Positions 46,262 to 59,094 of a stretch of DNA of 64,000 nucleotides are shown here, piece after piece. The notes under the pieces were generated by a model that saw nothing but the letters and a program-made list of their open reading frames with translations, did not search any database and was not told the origin of the DNA. Location of the stretch: the NCBI GenBank assembly GCA_016748015.1, contig JAAOMT010000009.1, forward strand, positions 1,527,020 through 1,591,019, written 5' to 3'. Numbering within the stretch: the stretch's first letter is position 1; the number at the start of each line of letters is the position of its first letter. Source of the stretch: Geosiphon pyriformis (taxonomy: Eukaryota; Glomeromycota; Glomeromycetes; Archaeosporales; Geosiphonaceae). The position numbers were made by a program, and so were the translations under genes.

Positions 46262-47749
46262 TTGATATTCAGAGAAGAACTAAAAAAAGTACAGAAGTCC
46301 TTTGAAAATAAACCACCTGAAATCCAATCACTAGTTGTAAAACAAAAAAAATCTTCCTCTAAAGAAAAAAAAATGGACATTGAAAATCTGTTGGCTAGAA
46401 ATAGCCCAGTTATTTTAAAAGAAGGTGACACCTCTGGACAAATCTATATGATACAACACACTATTAGCACCAAAGAAACTTGTCCTATCTATTTGAAGCC
46501 TTATCAATCCAATCAATACAATAATGAGTTTATCAAGAAAAAGATAAACTGGATAAAAGATCTTGAATTCATACAAGAAACTAAGAGTGAATGAGCATTT
46601 TCAGTTGTAGTAATATTCAAAAAAAGTGGAACCCTATGTTTCTGTGTTAACTACCACCAATTAAATGTTATCACTATAAAAGACATGTACTCACTTCCCA
46701 AAATTGATGCAATGCTAAATAAATTCAATGGTGCTGCTTTCTTTTTAACTATTAACTTAACTGCTGAATTCTAACAAATAGAAATGAATTCAGAAAGCAG
46801 AAAAAAAACTGCTTTTATTACCAAGTATAGTACCTATGAATTCACAGTTATGTCTTTTGGTCTCACCAATGCTCCTTTTATCTTTCAATGCTTAATGAAC
46901 AAAGTATTTGAATCAGTAAAAGAAAACTTTGTTCTGGTTTATTTGGATGACATAATAGTCTACTCAAAAACCTGGAATAAACACCTTGAACATTTGCAGA
47001 AAGTTTTTGATCTGCTCAGAAATGTTGGCTTTAAGATCAATCCAATCAGATCTTTTTTTGAACACCAATCCACCCAGTTCTTTGGTTATTTTATTACAAA
47101 AAATGGAATCTTCTCTAACTCAGCTAAAGTTAAAAAAGTTCAGTACATTAGACAACCAATGAATGTTCCTAAACTATGCTCTTTTTTTGGTTTGGCTTCT
47201 TACTATCACAAAATTATCAAGGATTTCTCCAAAATTGCCTTTCCTTTCAATCAGCTATTCAGGAAAAATGTCAATTATCACTGGAGCACTTATCAACAAA
47301 AAGCTTTTGAAATTCTAAAGAAAAAACTTGTTACTGAACTAATTCTCAAGCAACCTGATCTGGACCAACTTTTTATCCTCCACACTGATACATCTGGCTA
47401 TAGACTTGGTGCTGTTCTTTCACAGAAAGATGAAAATGGCAGAAAACATGTCATAGCATATGCCAGTAGATCTTTCACACCAGCAGAAAAGAATTATTCA
47501 GTTACTGAACAAGAATATTTAGCAGTAGTTTGGGCTACTAGTTACTGGAATTAATATCTTTTTGGTTTGAAATTTTTAGTAGTAACAGATCATCAAGCCT
47601 TGGTTTGGCTGTACAATAAAAAAAAGCTAGAACACAAACAAATAACTTGCTAAATACTCCACTTGGATGAATTCAACTATGATATTCAACACCATAAAGG
47701 AGCAAATCATCAAAATGCCAATGCTCTTTCTAGACTTATTATCCAATAA
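46262..47749 (+). pseudogene. Element C reverse transcriptase and RNase H
   Basis: The frame has two or three stops. RT: FSVVVIFKKSGTLCFCVNY near 46600, then a 256-residue open segment from 46784 with FGLTNAPFIFQ, an intact YLDD near 46941-46952, and FFGYFITKNGIF. RNase H: LHTDTSGYRLGAVLSQ near 47380, YASRSFTPAEKNYSVTEQE near 47460, VVTDHQALVWL near 47580, HHKGANHQNANALSR near 47690. Ends at TAA 47747-47749. This is the best-preserved RT of the window. Confidence 0.9.
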
Positions 47750-47807
47750 TAGTACAATCTTTCAAACTATATCAACCTAATTATTAGTAACTTCTTTACA
47801 AATAAAC

Positions 47808-49102
47808 ATGATAATAAACTTGAACAACTATTCTGCTTTAATGGAATTTTTGGGTAAAGAACAATATCCACCAGAATACACTTGATAGCAAAGAGAACAT
47901 TTGTGCAAACAATCAAATTTCTATTTGATCTGTCAGAACCAATTATATAAAAAAAACAGAAAAGATCCTGACTGCTCTCAGAAAGTTATCAGATTTAAAG
48001 AAAAAAAAATTGTAATATATAACATACACACTAACCCATTAGCTGAACACTTTGGAAAAACAAAAACAATTCAGAAAATCTTAGCTCACTATTATTGGCC
48101 TACCTTGGAAAAAAACATTGCTAAATACATCAAAACCTGAAACATTTGCCAAAGAAAAAGCAAACCCAATTGCAAAGAAAATATCCATCCAATTTCTGTT
48201 GGTCAAATATTTAACACAATTGGTATAGATGTTATTAAATCTTTAACAATAATTTCTGATGGCAACAGATACATTATTACAGCTATTAACTATCTTACAA
48301 AGTGGATAGAAACAAAAGCCACTCCTGACCAAACAGCAGTCTCAATAGCCAATTTCATTTATGAAGATATTATCTGCTATTATGGCTGCTCCAAAGAACT
48401 TTTATCTGATAGAAAAAGAGCTTTTTTCAGTATACTGGTTAAAAAACTTTGTAGAAAAATGGGAATATGTCATAAACTTTCTTCTTTTTACTATCCTCAA
48501 ACAAATAGCTTAGTAGAATATTTCAATAGAATACTATGTGAAATTCTGGCCAAAACCAGTAAAGAAACAAACTTATGAAACAAAATACTGTTTTCAGCTT
48601 TGTTTGCTTACAGAACTGTGAATCATGACATAACAAGTTATGAATCTTTTTATCTATTCTATGGATGCATGACAATACTACTAATAGAAACTAACATTGA
48701 GACAATACTTTTTGAAAAGATTATAATAGAAAATTACAAAGAAATTTTGCAAAGAAGACTTGGTACCATTCTTGACTCCTTGGTAGAAGCACAAATAATT
48801 GCTTTTGAAAAGATAAAACAGTTCTAAAAAAAGCTTAAAAAAAAGAAAATTTATAAAACACTTTCTTTAAGTGTTAGTGATTTGGTATTAGAATACTGTT
48901 CAAACAGAGACAATATCTATAGTGATAAATTTTTTAGCTGATGGAAAGGACCCTTTATAGTCAACAAAGTTTTGAACAATAGTTCTTATATTCTTCAAAA
49001 TCAATCCAGAACAATCTTTAATGATCATTTTGTTCATGGTACATGACTTAAAAAATATTATAAACGACCTGATTGGTTGTCTGTTGTAATAATACCGACC
49101 TA
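47808..49102 (+). pseudogene. Element C integrase ORF
   Basis: Starts at an ATG 58 nt after the RT-RNase H stop, in a different frame. Zinc domain HTNPLAEHFGKTKTI ... NICQRK (one Cys codon is now TGA). Catalytic Asp in IGIDVIKS near 48225, Asp in LLSDRKRAF near 48402, Glu in LVEYFN near 48513. The GPF-type module is WKGPFIVNKVLNNSSYILQ near 48940-49000. Stops and shifts are limited in number. Confidence 0.86.
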
Positions 49103-49169
49103 AATAATCAACAAAAATTAAGTATAAATAAAATGCACCATTCCCAAAACAGAGGTATTTTCAATTAAC

Positions 49170-49826
49170 ATGAATAATTATTTTCTGGATCAAAACATTC
49201 AAAACACTTTCTATACTCTCCATAAGTATTGGATCAAAAACTATTCAAATGCTACTTTGATTATTGGAAAACAAACCACCATAACTGATAATAGTGGAAC
49301 ACATACTGTTATTAAACCAAAGAAAACCACTATCAGAAGAGAAAAAATTGGTAGCAAAATGGATAAATATCTATTAGAAAGTATAACAGCCACTATACTT
49401 CTACCTTTCAACACAATTAGAAAAACACTCCAAGAAATCTTACTCATAAACAAAAACTTGTCATATGGAAGGCAATTAAAACTCTATGGTTGTCTTGGTA
49501 AAATCATAGAAGATATGAAACTTATGAAGAAAACAGTTTCAGAGATACATGCAAAAATTTTGGGTATTATATAGTTAAATGTTCCAAAAGTTTTAACTAT
49601 TACTAAAAAAACCAAAACTCTAATACAAAGATTTGGTCTCTTGAATACAAAACTCATTTTATTTCAAGTATTATATACTATATCCACAAAAGACTTCAAT
49701 AATCTAATTAGCTTTGAGTTAAATAAAACTTTTCAAATAGACTACACTATGAATAACTTGATTTTGCCAAAGCTCAATATCTTTGAAAAGGATGATGTTA
49801 TGGTTGAAACCTATATTTTTTATTAA
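49170..49826 (+). pseudogene. Element C accessory ORF after integrase, unknown
   Basis: ATG 49170, open for 134 codons to TAG 49572, then the same frame goes on (49641 on) through the polypurine tract into the 3' LTR, ending at 49826. Visible: YFLDQNIQNTFYTLHKYW, a basic middle part KPKKTTIRREKIGSKMDK, and RKTLQEILLINKNL. No membrane span or known domain is seen. It is unrelated by eye to the A and B sequences in the same position. Confidence 0.6.
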
Positions 49827-50522
49827 TTATCACATGTATTAACCACTGATGTCATATAATTAGCCACTTTATTTTTAGATAGTGATCATTAATCTGATCA
49901 ATAACTTGACTATTGATCTAATTATTGACCTAATTATTGACCTGATTATTGATCTGATCATTAACCTAGTTATTGACTTGATTATTGACCATTTTTGATA
50001 GCTATATAAGTAATGAATCTCTTAGCTATAGAAAAATATGTAAGAATTAAAAGAAATAAAAGAAATAAAATAACAACTTTATTTCAATTATTCTCTTATT
50101 GTTAATTTCTCTTTTTCTACCTTCAAGTATCTGAATATCTTGGGATAAAAAATTACTTGTTGGTTATTCTTTACTCTTTTTCTGAAACATGTAATTGCAG
50201 TATTTAAAGATTATTGAATAAAATGTGACTAAAGAGTACATCTGATACCTGATATTAAATTCTAAGAGCACCAACATAAGACATAGAATTATACCAGTGT
50301 ATAATCATTTGTTAACAGTACAGACTATCCCTCTACTTTCAGATTCTCTGGTTATCTTTTGAAAAGTATAGCAACTAAGATATTTTATGAGACTGATCTT
50401 ACACATTGAATTTATACTTATTTAATTTGCTCTTTGAAGTTGAATTCTCTTTGATTCTTTTCATTATCCTACAATCTTGTTCTCTTTTGCTATCTATTAG
50501 CTTGTTATTCCAACTTGTAACA
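49796..50522 (+). repeat. Element C 3' LTR (727 bp)
   Basis: Starts TGTTATGGTTGAAAC, ends CAACTTGTAACA, followed by the ATAG duplication. Same length as the 5' LTR and nine 12-bp units at 49885-49992. Differences between the LTRs are mostly transitions. Confidence 0.93.
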
Positions 50523-50789
50523 ATAGAAACAATTGCATTATGGACATTGGGTTTATAGTTAATATCTTCAAAAATACAAGCATTGTGTATTAACTGATTA
50601 CAGTTTCAATTATAAATAGTAATACATCCAACCCAATATAAACAAAACTATACACAATACAATATATTTCTAACTTCTTAAAAGATATTTATTAAGCTGT
50701 CATACAATTAACTTGATAAGCTTCAAAAACATGATCATTAAAAGAGGTATTAGAAAGTTAATAATAGATAATAGTTGTGATTTTATTAA

Positions 50790-53435
50790 CAAATTTACAT
50801 TTTTTAATGTTTTGCTTTTTTACTTGTTACTAGAATTGGTTTCCAAAAACCTAATAATGTTTTCTTAATTTGTTTTGCTTTAAGAAAGTCTATTCTTTTT
50901 ATCCATGTAATTTTACTGAATTTTTTTATTTCTTCACTTAATATTTATTTATAACCAATATTACAAAAAACACAATTAGAGATATTTAGATTTACAAATT
51001 GTGGTTTTTTTATTTGAACTCAAAATCAATTTGATTTAGCAATAAAGCTAGGACATGTACAAAATCTGTATATTTTACTTTTAGAATATCTGATAATATT
51101 AAAGAGATTAGTACACAATCTCTCAAATTTGATACAGTTATACATTGCAATTTCCCAATGCCATTGTAAAAGTGTAAAAAGAATTAACAATTTAAGCATT
51201 TTGTTAATTTTTTCAAGTATTGTATCATGGTCTTAATATTAATTTAAAAATTTAGATTGAGAAATTAAAATTTTTTCTTGAATTAGCTTGCAAACTTTAG
51301 GCTTCAATTATAGCCATTATTCTTCATCAACAATTTTAATTAATTAGTAAATAGAATAATGCCGAATAGATCAAATTGGTACAAACAATTGTCTAGTCAT
51401 AAGTCTTAATGAAGACCTATTGAAACAAACTTCAGTGTAAAAGTTAATAATTGCTTGTAAATAAAAAAAGACTTGTTTATACTTTAACTTAAACATGGGA
51501 TTTGTTTTATTTTAGACTTATTCTAAGTAATTTTTAACAAATAAATTTTTTTAGAAACAACATATGGCCACATTAATTTGGAAGCCATTACATGTCTATA
51601 TATATTACATATCAAATCCCACAACTTATGATGATCAAACTATTTTTTAAAAAACTACAGTTGACTTTCACTCCAATATCCTTGACATTATGCAAAGTAT
51701 TTTATATTGATATTCCAATTCAGCTTAACAAATGCTTTTAGCATATTCATCTTTTTATGAAGAGCATCTGGAACTAATATAAGCCAAAAAAAGTTTTTTT
51801 TGATTGTTTATACACAATAATAAGATACTTTATCACATATTACTACAACTTATCTGTGACTATTATCTTTAATGCTAAATAGTTTTTTAATATGCTCAAA
51901 AACCTTTTGAATATTGGCAATTAAGTTTAAATTTATGGCTATTGGATTAAGAACATATAATTACAGCATATAAATCTTAATTTTCAGATACAATTGTGCA
52001 TTTTCAAATGTGTGAGAATAAAAAATGGGTTTTTTGGCAATGTCAATTGATTTATTCAATTGATTTATCTCAATGATTGTTGGTAATTTGTTATAATATA
52101 CAGGACAAACTTATTTCTTATTATTAATGTTAAACAATTAACAAGCTGGGCATTTTTTTAAAAAACCAATTTGGCTTTAATGTTGTACTAATTTATTAAT
52201 TATATTTGTTTTTTAACTTTTCTTCACACAAAGCTCTTTTAAAATAATAGTAAAATAATTAATAAGTTTTTTATAAATTTCATTTATTATATCTGAAGTT
52301 AAAAAAAATAATTTCTCATATTTTTTTTTGAAAAGTTTAGAATACAACCAAAAATCTATATTTTAAATATTATTAATTTGATTATAATTAAAAACAACAA
52401 AACTCATAATGATATTGAATATAACTGTATTATATCCATGATTTAAGTAATTTTTTGACTTTTTTGTTTATTGTCAAAGGCTAAAAATAAAAATTCTTTG
52501 GGAAGTTTTGACTGTTCTATAGCCAAACTTTCTAATTAGTTAGTAAACTTTTTATAGCAACCAGAACTTATAATATAATTATCAATATCAATAATCATTT
52601 TTGATTTTACTACTGAATATTTGATTGTTGAAGTGGCTAAATTAATAGCAGAAACATATTTTAAGTACCTTAATCTATATATAATATCAACTGTTACAAC
52701 ACACTTAAAAAGCTTTTTTTTTTCATTTTGATATTCATTTTCATTATAAGTAAGAGTTTCAATAAATTTTACAATAACTGAATTTTGTTTTGCAAGCCAT
52801 GTTAAAGAACAATACTCTAAAAAACTATCTAAACTAAAATGTTTATGATTTTTTTTCAAATTTATTATATTATTATACAAATTACCTCATTTTCTTTTGG
52901 TAATTTCTGTTATGAATTTAATATAATCTTGTTGATTATTAAATACTTTATCTAATTGCTTTTTTAATGTTGTATTCTCAGATAATAATTGCTAATTGAT
53001 ATCTTTTAGCTCTTGTATTTATTTTATATAAACTTTATATATTAAATTTGGCAAAAATACTTGGATTTCAAAATCAGAAAAAGTTTTTTCTAATTCTAAC
53101 AACTTGTTATCATTAGAAAGTCTTGGTCTTTTTCTTTCTGTTTTTTCTAAATCTAAAAAAGTTGAATTCTTTGATTTAATAATTTATTTAATAAAAGACT
53201 TTTTAACAACAATCTGATTATAATGTCTTTTACATAAAGAGTAATTGTTTAAAGAGTCAAGTAATATAGTTAATCTAGGAAAATACTTGGTTATTTCTGT
53301 TATTTTTTCTGCTACAACACTAACTGATACATGTTACCATCTTTGACTTTTTTTGGTCTCATATTTTACTAATTGACTTTTGTCATATTTACTGGTAAGA
53401 GATTCAAATAAACAGAGTAAGTCTTTGGCATTCAT
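50790..53435 (-). pseudogene. Decayed ~880-codon ORF of an unassigned dispersed family
   Basis: Read on the minus strand from ATG 53435 (MNAKDLLCLFESLTSKYD), a coding-like frame runs for about 2.6 kb. Visible: KSQRW, DSLNNYSLCKRHYNQ near 53230, ELKDIN and a heptad-like LLSENTTLKKQLDKVF near 52960, IEQSKLPKEFLFLAFDN near 52500, KKCPAC near 52160, VLVPDALHKKMNMLKAF-like near 51750, WHWEIAMYN near 51150, CVFCN near 50965, and FWKPILVTSKKAKH at the end. Many stops are at Gln/Arg/Trp-type codons (first TAA after KSQRW). The N-terminus, coiled coil and Cys pairs suggest a DNA-binding or transposase-like protein, but I cannot assign it. Confidence 0.6.
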
Positions 53436-53903
53436 TATAAAGCAAGACGTAATTTTAAATCCAATTTAATAAAAAACTACTATGTAAAATTGTGTGGATC
53501 CTTATGGATTCTGAAACTTTGTGTTTATAAAAGTATGTTTCTACTGTTAGTTTCGATGCTAATAATGCTGAACACCAATTAGATTACAAGAATTTTTTGT
53601 GGATTATTCCAGAATTGATCTACGAAATTTAAAATCTCCCTGACTGAATTATATAACATCAAGTGTGATATTAATAAAAACTATGGTAACAATATTTTTC
53701 ATAAAAATACACGTGTTTAAAGAAAAATAAAAAAAACAAAATTTTAAGATAAATATAATAGTATTATTATTTGTTAAATAACTAAACAATCAGATTAAGT
53801 AATTTTTTGATAAATACCAATACACACTAATAATTGAATTTTCCGGGTCAAAAATTCATGTAACAATATTATTGACACTTTTATGGTCCCTGATAAAAAA
53901 ATC
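53436..53903. other. Spacer downstream of the FPGS gene
   Basis: AT-rich, no ORF, RNA gene or LTR end recognised. It contains the 3' flank of the minus-strand folylpolyglutamate synthase gene and the 5' flank of the decayed ORF. Confidence 0.6.
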
Positions 53904-56379
53904 TTAATAAATTTCAACATTTAAAACCTCCATTACTCCTCCTACAAGGTGAAGACTCCCAGTAACTAAAACCTGCACATTGTAAGTTTTATCAATTGAC
54001 TTAGCTACATAGTCAGTTATCCAATTTATTGCATCCTGAATGGTCGGGTAAACCTGAATTCGTTGTTGGGAAATGAACGCAATATCATGATCGCCCTCAT
54101 GCTCTGCGATTAATGATGACCATGTCTCAGCTAGCGATTTTTGTTGGATCAAGCCGTTATCAGGAGTCTTATTATTTTGTAGATCTATTTATTTTTGATG
54201 ATATAAAATGAGGCGCCGATAAAATTTTGAAATTTAAGAATGATGACATACCCGATTTATATTGCTTGTTGCTGTAAGTAATATTAGTACAAAAAATAGC
54301 GTGGTCAAATCTAATATATGGGTTTGAACTCACGATCTGGCTTAAAAAATCTGTTCCATTCCGATTACCAGTAACATTGAAGATTAAAATCCTCTTCACT
54401 TTAGAAGCCATCGAGTCTCTGCGCAAAATAAGCTGAATATTTTCAAAAATCCAAACAGATTAATCATCCATTAAAGGAAATATGTTGCTTACGAGTTATG
54501 GTTATCTGAGAAGGCAGCACCTCGGAACCAGTTCATACACAACTTTTTGATATTATTGAAAGTTCAAGTGAATAAACATCCCTCCAAAATTCATTGATAG
54601 TATAAAAGCAAGGAAGTCAAGATAGAAGTATGTATTATTAGTACTTACTTGTAAGCTTTCGACAGTGTGAGCGCCATCAAAATACCATGTTAATCTTTCG
54701 ATTTGTTGTGATTGTATAATCTCTGCACGACCAGATAAACGCGTCTGAGATAGTCCAATCTTAAATTCGGGAGGAAGTCTCTGGGGTGAAATTTTCATCC
54801 CACGATGGTTTTGTAGCCATGTACGGGACAATTCAATGGCTAAAGAGGCGTTAAAAAACTGATGGCTTCCGTCTAATCCTAAGAAGTCTCGATTTATCAG
54901 AAAACAATCCTGAGGGCGGCGAGATTTCTTCCTTAAAACAAACAAACAAACCAAGTTTTACTCCATCCAAAGCTCCTGAGTCAATCGGTTTAACTAGGGT
55001 AAATGGGGCCTTAATTTATTAAATAGCAGTAGAGAATGAATTCGAGATTTAATTTCAAATCAGCTTTGAATAAGTGTTTCAAGAAATACCTCTTTATCTT
55101 TGGCACGTTGTATAAGCACTTCTAGGGCTTCTTTAGGTTGTTCAATGCTGATTGCTGGTATCTTATGCTATTTAAAAATGGTATGAAATTGGTCTATAGT
55201 ATTTTTAAGACTGAAATAGGATGGGATATACTAACTTTGAATATTCCACCTTTGTGCCAAGCGATAGAACTAAGAGTATCTCCTAAAAGAGACATATGGT
55301 CATACCCTAAAGAAGAAACACCACAGACAACTGGATGTTGAATAATGTTGGTACAGTCGTATTCACCACCTATACCAACTTCTATAATGGCAACATCCAC
55401 CTAAGATTTATTATAAATGAAAAAATGACTTAAAGATGAACAATCGCGAAGAAAATTTGTGAAGTTGCAGACCTTCTCTTCCATAAAAGTGTGTAAAGCG
55501 ACAAGTGTAAGAAATCTAAAATATGGTGGCATATTGAAATCCTTATTTTCCTTCCTGTGGGTATGGGACCAAACAAAATCCTTTAAATATTAATTTTCAC
55601 AATATTTAAATTCAAAATGTGGGGAAATAATGATGAATTTCTCACTTTGAAGCAGCATTAAGATGATCCCAACATTCAAAGAAGTATTTCGTAAATTGAT
55701 TTTCGCTTAATGCTTTCCCATTGATGCGAATACGCTCACGAACCGCAACAATATGAGGTGAAGTATATAGACCTTTATCACAGAAAAAATTCACAGATCC
55801 AGGTTACTTTTTCCAAGTATATAACTAACTTCTTCCAAGGAATTAATGATACCTGTCCGTATTTTACTTTTTAGCGGTGTAATTGGGCCTGTTACTGATG
55901 TTGGTTGATAGTTCCTTAAAATTGATTCCACAAAAGCTCCTGTAGAGCCTTTTCCCTTAGTCCCTGAGATATGAATCACATTTAGTTTGTCGAACTGGTT
56001 TATCTAAAGTCAGAAAGGCTTTGAGACTGCTAGATTAACTAAAACTTTAATTTAAAAAATCGAATCATTATTTAACCTCGTAGCCTATCCTGTTACAATG
56101 TTTTCTGAAATCGTTTAAATCTATGGTGGGTCTTGAGCTGTCAGAATTGACATAGGCAGCAATTGCTGCTAGATTGGTTTGTAGGGAATTTAGACTTTGT
56201 ATGGCATCCTAGGTCGAAGCAGGGAAATTTAAAATATAGTTTGTCTAAACAGTCTCTCTCAAAAATACCTTGTAAGTCCTGGTATCCGCTTGCATCGTTT
56301 TTAACTTATGGACAGCTCGCCAACGATTTAAGTTTAAAAAATGTGCGTGAAATGAGGTAGCCCCCTTTAAGAAATGCAT
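53904..56379 (-). CDS. Folylpolyglutamate synthase, 12 exons
   Basis: Adds glutamates to tetrahydrofolates in an ATP-dependent reaction, retaining folates in cytosol and mitochondria. My exon model (minus strand): 56379-56269, 56208-56077, 56003-55853, 55772-55646, 55554-55473, 55400-55236, 55161-55090, 55009-54952, 54878-54649, 54542-54493, 54418-54252, 54184-53904; all introns GT-AG, 1626 nt, 541 residues. Key motifs: SGTKGKGST P-loop near residue 95, LYTSPHIVAVRERIRINGK, MPPYFRFLTL, VDVAIIEVGIGGEYD, SLLGDTLSSIAWHKGGI, HQFFNASLAIELSRTWL, and YFDGAHTVES near 366, as in the Mur-ligase-like FPGS family. Length fits yeast Met7. An alternative ATG at 56295 would remove 28 N-terminal residues. 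Dihydrofolate synthase is a less likely alternative. Confidence 0.92.
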
Positions 56380-56562
56380 CTAGCTATGTACATTTCGAGG
56401 TTCAAATCAGTAGATTCAACTGCTCGAATAATGGGGAGTCTCAAGAATGTGATCTTTAGATCTTTTAAAAATTTGGCTTCTCGATGCATCGGGGTTTTTG
56501 ATGCAACTTGAGTTGGCAGTTAAGATAACTGAGAATTCAAGACTTCAGGTTTTTTGTTTATA
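56380..56562. promoter_or_regulatory. 183-bp divergent promoter, FPGS / TBCE
   Basis: The only sequence between the first ATG of FPGS (-) and the ATG of the tubulin cofactor E gene (+). It is less AT-biased than the surrounding spacers. No clear TATA box; both genes probably use a shared housekeeping-type control region. Confidence 0.65.
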
Positions 56563-59094
56563 ATGGCTTTGGACCCCCAAATCAATCCTAAAACTATTTT
56601 AAACAAACGGATACAATTCGAAGACCAACTGGCAACTGTTCGATATGTTGGTCCTGTTCCTCCAACCAAAGGGGAATGGCTTGGTGTGGAGTGGGATAAT
56701 GTATCGAGAGGAAAACATGACGGTGTTCACGAAGGCACTCATTATTTTACTTGTAGGTTAGTAGAATATAAATTAAAAATGGTTTCATTGCCAAAAAGCA
56801 AACTATTTTTATATAAATCAGTTAATGGTTAGAGGTTTGATTAAATCGTTGGATGAACTATTCTGACCATTTCATTTGCTATTCAGTGTGCCTAACAGTG
56901 GTTCTTTTATACGTTTTTCCTCGAAGATAAATATCGGACAAAGCTTTTTATCAGCTTTGATCCAGAAATATGTTGGTGATGAAGACGAAACTTCAAATTA
57001 TCAAAAAAATTCCCCTTATGACGCTCAAAAAGATTTAGAATCCATGTATTGGGCTGGAAATACAAAAATCGAAGTTGAGGCCTTAGGCTGGGAAAAAATA
57101 CGGCAAAAACAACGGTAAGAAAATCAAGCCTTGATTTGGTTGATCTTTTCTGCCGCGTTCTCTAATACACTAGATTACCCAAGACACCTGGATCGTTTAT
57201 TTGAAGTAGGGTTATCTTTTGAGCAAATATCGAATGCAGGAGTTCCGGGTGAAATTGCAGCAGTCTGTCCTAGTAGGTCCATGATCTTTTAATAACTAAT
57301 TTCAATTTTTCATAAATTAAGGCTGCATTTATTCCACTTGATCAGATATCGTTGATCTAAATCTGTCCAAGAATCTGATCGCAGATTGGGATACAATAGC
57401 ACGTATTTGTGAACAACTTGAAAAATTGGAAGTTTTGCGTTTAAAGTAAATTCCAAAATATGTCTATGGTTTTTTGTTCTCTTATGAACATTTACTTTCT
57501 TGGATCGCTTATTTTTTCAGTTATAACCGATTTCAAATTTTGCATAAAACCCCAACCTTTACCGATGCTTTCAAGCATTTAAAAAGTCTTTCCCTTAATT
57601 ATACCAGAATCACCTGGAATCAGGTTCTTTTTTGGGTTATATTTGATAAAGTATTCAAAATTATTTTGTCCATAACACATGATTTTTTAGCTAGAGTTAC
57701 TGGAGCCATGTCTTCCAAATCTTGAGAATCTGCAGCTGGGCTTTAATAACATTCATCATTTTCATAACGGGCATGATAGTAAATCAAACTTAGTACCAAA
57801 TTCCCAAATTCGAGGATTCGACAAATTGAAAATTTTGAACCTTGAATCGAACTGTATCAACAACTGGAGCGAAATAACATTTTTTGCCAATCTCAAAAGG
57901 TTTATGATTGAGATTTTTATTCTCGCGGATAATGAATCTCTTAAGAATTTAAATTTTTTTTTAAAAATATTCCCATTCTTTTAGCTTGGAAATACTTTAT
58001 TTGAACGGTAACTTGATTGATACGATATTCTATGGCGGAGAAAAAGGAATAGATTTTGCAAAACTTCGCTATCTCAATATTAGTGAGAATGCAATTCAGC
58101 ATTGGCAGAGTATAGATGAATTAAATAAATTCCCGGCATTGAAGGAATTGCGAATCAAGAAAAATAAATTTCTTGAAGGTAAAGATTTATCTCAAATTTC
58201 TTGGATAGATTTATTCTTGATTAAATTCTAATTACTCATATTTTTCGACACAGGCACCAAACCAGATGAATCCAATGTTGCGATTATTGGCCGGATAAAA
58301 CAATTAACTATGTTGAATGGAAGCACGGTTGAAATTAAATTTCTACATTATCAATATTCTTTTAGCTTTTTTCAAATATTCATTTTATTGCTAGATATCT
58401 TCGGGGGATCGCATTGATGCAGAGCGATACTACCTCAGACTAATTGTCAGGGATTTAAAGGGTATTTCTGACGATATAGTAAAACAACATCCCCGTTTTA
58501 AAGAATTATGTGAATTACATGGAACACCGACAGCGGATGAGTTGAGTTTTAGGGCGTCAAGCAACATTCTGAAGGATCGCTTGCTTGGTAATTTTGGGGC
58601 ATTTTATGATTACTAGGAAAGAGTCATTGGTTTACACATTCTTTTTTTCAGCTCTAACAATAACATCTCGTCTTGCATTGGAAGAAAAACCGATAAAGAA
58701 AATTTCAAAAAATCTTCTTGGTATGTCTTGATTTATTTTCGTTTTTATAAACTTACTATATTTTAAACTATATGCTCATGTAGGAACAATGACGATTCGA
58801 AACCTAAAAAATCTTTTGCATAAACTATTCGGTATTCAAGCGTCGCGTCAAAAATTATTCCATGTACCCAAATCTCAAGTATGATTCAATTTTATACAGA
58901 ATATCTTAATCCAAGAATCAAGGGATCATAAACATATAATGGTGTGACTAACAAAACTTGTTAATGGTTTTCTGCAGGTGAAGAGCGCATCAGAGTCCAA
59001 CGCAATGGCTTTTATCGAAATCAATGATGACTTACGCCAATTATCTTATTATGACATCGCATCTGGTGACGAAATTGTTGTTTTGTCTTTGTGA
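56563..59094 (+). CDS. Tubulin-folding cofactor E (TBCE), 12 exons
   Basis: Chaperone that acts with cofactors C and D to assemble the alpha/beta-tubulin dimer. My exon model: 56563-56756, 56887-57114, 57184-57272, 57346-57445, 57521-57623, 57691-57899, 57985-58178, 58254-58327, 58395-58587, 58652-58720, 58784-58878, 58978-59094; GT-AG throughout, 554 residues, stop TGA. The N-terminal CAP-Gly domain holds GEWLGVEWD at residues 37-45 and GKHDGVHEGTHYF just after. Next are leucine-rich repeats (IVDLNLSKNLI, LKSLSLNYTRI, LENLQLGFNNI, LKILNLESNCI, LEILYLNGNLI, LRYLNISENAI), then NGSTISSGDRIDAERYYL, and a ubiquitin-like C-terminus (GTMTIRNLKNLLHKLFGI ... SGDEIVVLSL). This order and length are typical of TBCE. 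Confidence 0.94.

Larger units (their letters stand above)
42791..50522 (+). mobile_element. Ty3/Gypsy LTR retrotransposon, family C
   Basis: A 7.7-kb element with two 727-bp LTRs (TGTTAT ... ATAACA or GTAACA) and a perfect 4-bp target duplication, ATAG (42787-42790 and 50523-50526). Order: gag, protease, RT-RNase H, separate integrase, accessory ORF. Unlike A and B it shows no dUTPase. Several stops and one or more frame changes in gag make it inactive, but RT catalytic residues are kept. Confidence 0.94.

Noticed and set aside
49170-49574. Envelope gene making element C an errantivirus-like element
   Set aside because: No signal peptide, membrane segment, cleavage site or Cys pattern is visible in the translated frame.
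52536-52880. Small intact gene of 114 codons on the minus strand
   Set aside because: The same frame continues on both sides beyond stops as one long decayed ORF, so this is only an uninterrupted piece of it.
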